Source of the DNA: Candidatus Brachythrix odensensis
GTDB lineage: Bacteria; Chloroflexota; Anaerolineae; J036; Brachytrichaceae
DNA: 64,000 nucleotides
Reading direction: 5' to 3'
NCBI GenBank assembly: GCA_016714465.1
Contig: JADKDT010000026.1
Location: 1 to 64,000, forward strand
Every line of letters starts with the position of its first letter. Position 1 is the first letter of the stretch. Below the pieces are notes generated by a model. That model saw nothing but the letters and a program-made list of their open reading frames with translations. It did not search any database and was not told where the DNA came from. This document shows positions 61,872 to 64,000 of the stretch, piece by piece. Both the position numbers and the translations under genes were made by a program.

Positions 61872-62714
61872 ATGACGTCAAAGAGCCGCTTATCTGTTTC
61901 CCTGATACTCAGCATTCTGATGATCGCGGCGGGCCTTGCCGTTATTGCGTTGCTGACCACCGCCGATGCCGCCTTCGCCCAGGACGCTACTAGCGCGAAA
62001 CCGGCGGACCAGGCCATCCCGCTGACCAAGTGCACCGGCATCGAAGCATGCGGTGGGATTAACCCCAACCTCGTCGCCGACGGTTCATGCAATGGGGACT
62101 ATTCGTGCTACGTGGCGGCCGGGCCAATCGGGGCAAACTCGTGCAATGGCAACCGCGCCTGCTATGCCATGGGTGGTTCGGTGGGCGATAACGCTTGCGA
62201 TGGCGTGCGCGCGTGCTACAACGCGGTGTACGTGTTGCTGGGGGTGGGATCGAATTCATGCAATGGCGATCTTGCCTGCGAGGAAACGCACGGCACAGTC
62301 GGCGCAGGTTCGTGCAATTTCTCCTATGCGTGCCTTAGGGCCGGGGGATCCATCGGCGCCGGCTCGTGCAATGCCTCGGCCGCGTGCGAGAGCACGGCCG
62401 GTTCGGTCGGTAACTATTCGTGCAACGGCGATTTCGCGTGCTTCCACGCGGCGAGTCCGATCGGCAATTGCCTCTTCAACACGACTCCGCCCCCTGCTTG
62501 CGTAGCGTCGACGTCAACGCCGACAGAGACACCAGCGGAGACGCCCACGGAGGTGCCGACCGAGACACCGACCGAGACACCGACGGCCACGCCAACGGAC
62601 GCGCCGACTGAGACCCCGACCGTGACGCCGACACCGACGCCCACCGACACGCCCACGGCCACGCCAACGTCGGCGCTGATCCCTCGCGCGAGCCTGCCGC
62701 TGATATTGCGCTAA
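61872..62714 (+). CDS. Secreted protein with 18-residue Cys-rich repeats, Thr/Pro stalk and LPLILR tail
   Basis: 280 residues. Signal peptide ~1-36 (hydrophobic LSVSLILSILMIAAGLAVIALL, cleavage near AFA-QD). From ~72 to ~200 there are seven repeats of 18 residues (one of 21) with consensus S-C-N-G-x-x-A-C-x4-G-S-V/I-G-x-x; each unit has two Cys separated by five residues. A low-complexity stalk of T-P-T-E/D/A units (~213-267) follows, then SALIPRASLPLILR at the end. The regular period suggests a disulfide-laddered beta-solenoid displayed on the cell surface. The L-P-L-I-L-R end resembles C-terminal tails I recall on secreted Chloroflexota proteins. No family recognised with certainty. Confidence 0.78.
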   Translation: MTSKSRLSVSLILSILMIAAGLAVIALLTTADAAFAQDATSAKPADQAIPLTKCTGIEACGGINPNLVADGSCNGDYSCYVAAGPIGANSCNGNRACYAMGGSVGDNACDGVRACYNAVYVLLGVGSNSCNGDLACEETHGTVGAGSCNFSYACLRAGGSIGAGSCNASAACESTAGSVGNYSCNGDFACFHAASPIGNCLFNTTPPPACVASTSTPTETPAETPTEVPTETPTETPTATPTDAPTETPTVTPTPTPTDTPTATPTSALIPRASLPLILR

Positions 62715-62761
62715 TGGGCTGCCAGAAACCCCAACACCAAACCCGCCGGCAGACATGAATG

Positions 62762-62838
62762 TTCCTGAACCTGGGAGGTGGGCGCTGACAGGTCGTGCCT
62801 GCCAAGAACCCTCAGCGCCCACCTCCCAGGTTCAGGAA
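62762..62838. repeat. Long palindrome downstream of the Cys-repeat gene
   Basis: TTCCTGAACCTGGGAGGTGG and complement, continuing GCGCTGA / TCAGCGC, loop ~23 nt. Possible terminator of the Cys-repeat gene. Confidence 0.75.
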
Positions 62839-62872
62839 GGCACGCGTCTGGGCCACTCCGCCGGATTCCGAC

Positions 62873-62951
62873 GCGAACACCCTAAAGGTGGGCCCACATA
62901 CGCTCGCGACAGGGAGAAGCATGCAGGGGCCCACCTTTAAGGGTGTTCGCC
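62873..62951. repeat. Palindromic repeat, family D copy 2
   Basis: GCGAACACCCTAAAGGTGGG and its complement with one extra A, loop different from copy 1 at 4713. Confidence 0.75.
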
Positions 62952-63006
62952 CAGACGCATTCCATGCCGCCAAATTGCGCGATGCGCGCGCCGTATCTGC
63001 CCGCCC

Positions 63007-64000
63007 TTACCGCCCCGCCTGCTTCCTCAGCGCCTCGGGATACCGATCGCCGATCACGGTGATCTCTGAGACGGCGCCTTCGATCTCCGCCAGATCACCG
63101 GGGGTGAGCTCGACCGCCACCGCGCCGATGTTCTCGTCCAGGCGCTCGAGCTTGCGGCTGCCCGGGATCGGGACGATCCACGGCTTCTGGGCGAGCAGCC
63201 AGGCCAGCGCGATCTGGGCCGGCGTCACGCCCTTCTGCGCCCCGATCCGCTCCAGCAAATCAACGACCACCCGGTTGGCCTTGCGCGCGTCCGGCGTGTA
63301 GCGCGGGCTGCGGCTGCGAATGTCGGAACTGTCGAACGTTGTGTTTTCGTCGACCTTGCCGGTGAGAAAGCCCCGGCCCAGCGGGCTGAACGGCACGAAG
63401 CCGATCCCGAGTTCCTCGCACACGGGCAGCACATCCGCTTCGGGGTTTCGCCACCACAACGAATACTCGCTCTGCAGCGCGGTGACCGGCTGGACGGCGT
63501 GAGCCCGCCGAATCGTCTGCGCGCCGGCTTCGGACAAACCGAAGTGCTTGACCTTGCCCTGCTGAATGAGGTCCTTCACCGCGCCGGCCACATCTTCAAT
63601 CGGCACGTCCGGGTCGACCCGGTGCTGATAGAGCAGATCGATGGCATCCAGCCTGAGGCGCTTCAGGGAGGCCTCGACGACCTGTTTGATGTGCTCAGGT
63701 TGGCTGTTCAGGCCCGTCATGCCCGGGCTGCCGTCGGGATTGGGGCCGAAGCCGAACTTGGTGGCGATGATGACCTTTCCTCGGAAAGGAGCAAGCGCTT
63801 CCCCCACAAGTTCCTCGTTGGTGAAGGGGCCATACACTTCGGCCGTGTCGAAGAAGGTGATCCCGCGCTCGACCGCCGCATGAAGAAAGGCGATCATTTC
63901 CCGCCGGTCGCCGACCGGGCTGTCGCCAGAGCTCATCCGCATGCACCCAAGCCCGAGCGCCGAGACGTCAAGACTGCTGTTGCCAAGTGCGCGCTTCTGC
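63007..64000 (-). CDS. Aldo/keto reductase (5' end outside window)
   Basis: At least 331 residues. The frame is open to the window edge, with KRALGNSSLDVSALGLGCMRMS, the normal N-terminal AKR strand, so the ATG at 63942 is internal. Motifs: ITFFDTAEVYGPFTNEELVG (catalytic Asp and Tyr), VIIATKFGF (Lys), LLYQHRVDP (His), HFGLSEAG, FVPFSPLGRGFLTGK and IVPIPGSRKLERLDENIGA as the NADPH site. General carbonyl reductase of the AKR13-like type. A few N-terminal residues are missing. Confidence 0.92.
   Translation of the reverse strand, partial: QKRALGNSSLDVSALGLGCMRMSSGDSPVGDRREMIAFLHAAVERGITFFDTAEVYGPFTNEELVGEALAPFRGKVIIATKFGFGPNPDGSPGMTGLNSQPEHIKQVVEASLKRLRLDAIDLLYQHRVDPDVPIEDVAGAVKDLIQQGKVKHFGLSEAGAQTIRRAHAVQPVTALQSEYSLWWRNPEADVLPVCEELGIGFVPFSPLGRGFLTGKVDENTTFDSSDIRSRSPRYTPDARKANRVVVDLLERIGAQKGVTPAQIALAWLLAQKPWIVPIPGSRKLERLDENIGAVAVELTPGDLAEIEGAVSEITVIGDRYPEALRKQAGR

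Overview
ORGANISM. High-GC bacterial chromosome carrying two near-identical 16S-tRNA(Ile)-tRNA(Ala)-23S-5S operons. The gene content is Chloroflexota-like, most probably Anaerolineae: GT-C membrane glycosyltransferases with a beta-rich C-terminal domain, a DUF4230 protein, an imuA-imuB-DUF6504-dnaE2 mutasome behind a Gram-positive-type LexA box, and a secreted protein ending in LPLILR. This placement is inference from family content and the look of the 16S; no search was run. LAYOUT. 1-6.6 kb: cell-surface glycan genes on + (GT2, methyltransferase, membrane GT, two badly broken GT2 genes, GT4). 6.6-12.4 kb: minus strand, pheS, then a tight epimerase-methyltransferase-GT2-GT-C operon and an RBBP9-type hydrolase. 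12.4-25 kb: peptidases and housekeeping genes (M20, EstB-like, a probably catalytically dead S41/PDZ lipoprotein, Nudix-GNAT fusion, DUF4230, GT-C, M19 dipeptidase, NAD epimerase, P1/DmpA peptidase, DUF2461). 25.2-31 kb: SOS mutasome. 31-42.8 kb: tandem rRNA operons separated by tRNA-Asn, an IS21-type istB remnant and a poly-C stretch that looks artefactual. 42.8-51.1 kb: folD, M20D amidohydrolase plus PPK2, GNAT plus clpS, a Fes-like esterase, a MazG fusion and a phosphoesterase. 51.2-57.3 kb: UgpBEA-like sugar ABC transporter without its ATPase, an acyl-CoA synthetase and an amidase. 57.3-64 kb: ECF sigma / anti-sigma / solo LuxR-type HTH overlapping triad, M29 aminopeptidase, DUF4177, a cysteine-repeat secreted protein and an aldo/keto reductase cut by the window end. 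THREE THEMES. (1) Many genes have a -10 hexamer (TAnnnT) only 6-9 nt before the ATG and no room for a Shine-Dalgarno, which points to leaderless transcripts. (2) Most intergenic gaps hold large palindromes of a few recurrent families; two comparable palindromes lie in frame inside dnaE2, and other repeats supply protein C-termini. (3) A dozen otherwise ordinary genes carry single-base frameshifts, and rRNA operon 1 has indels at universally conserved sites, so much of the apparent gene decay is probably uncorrected sequencing or assembly error.
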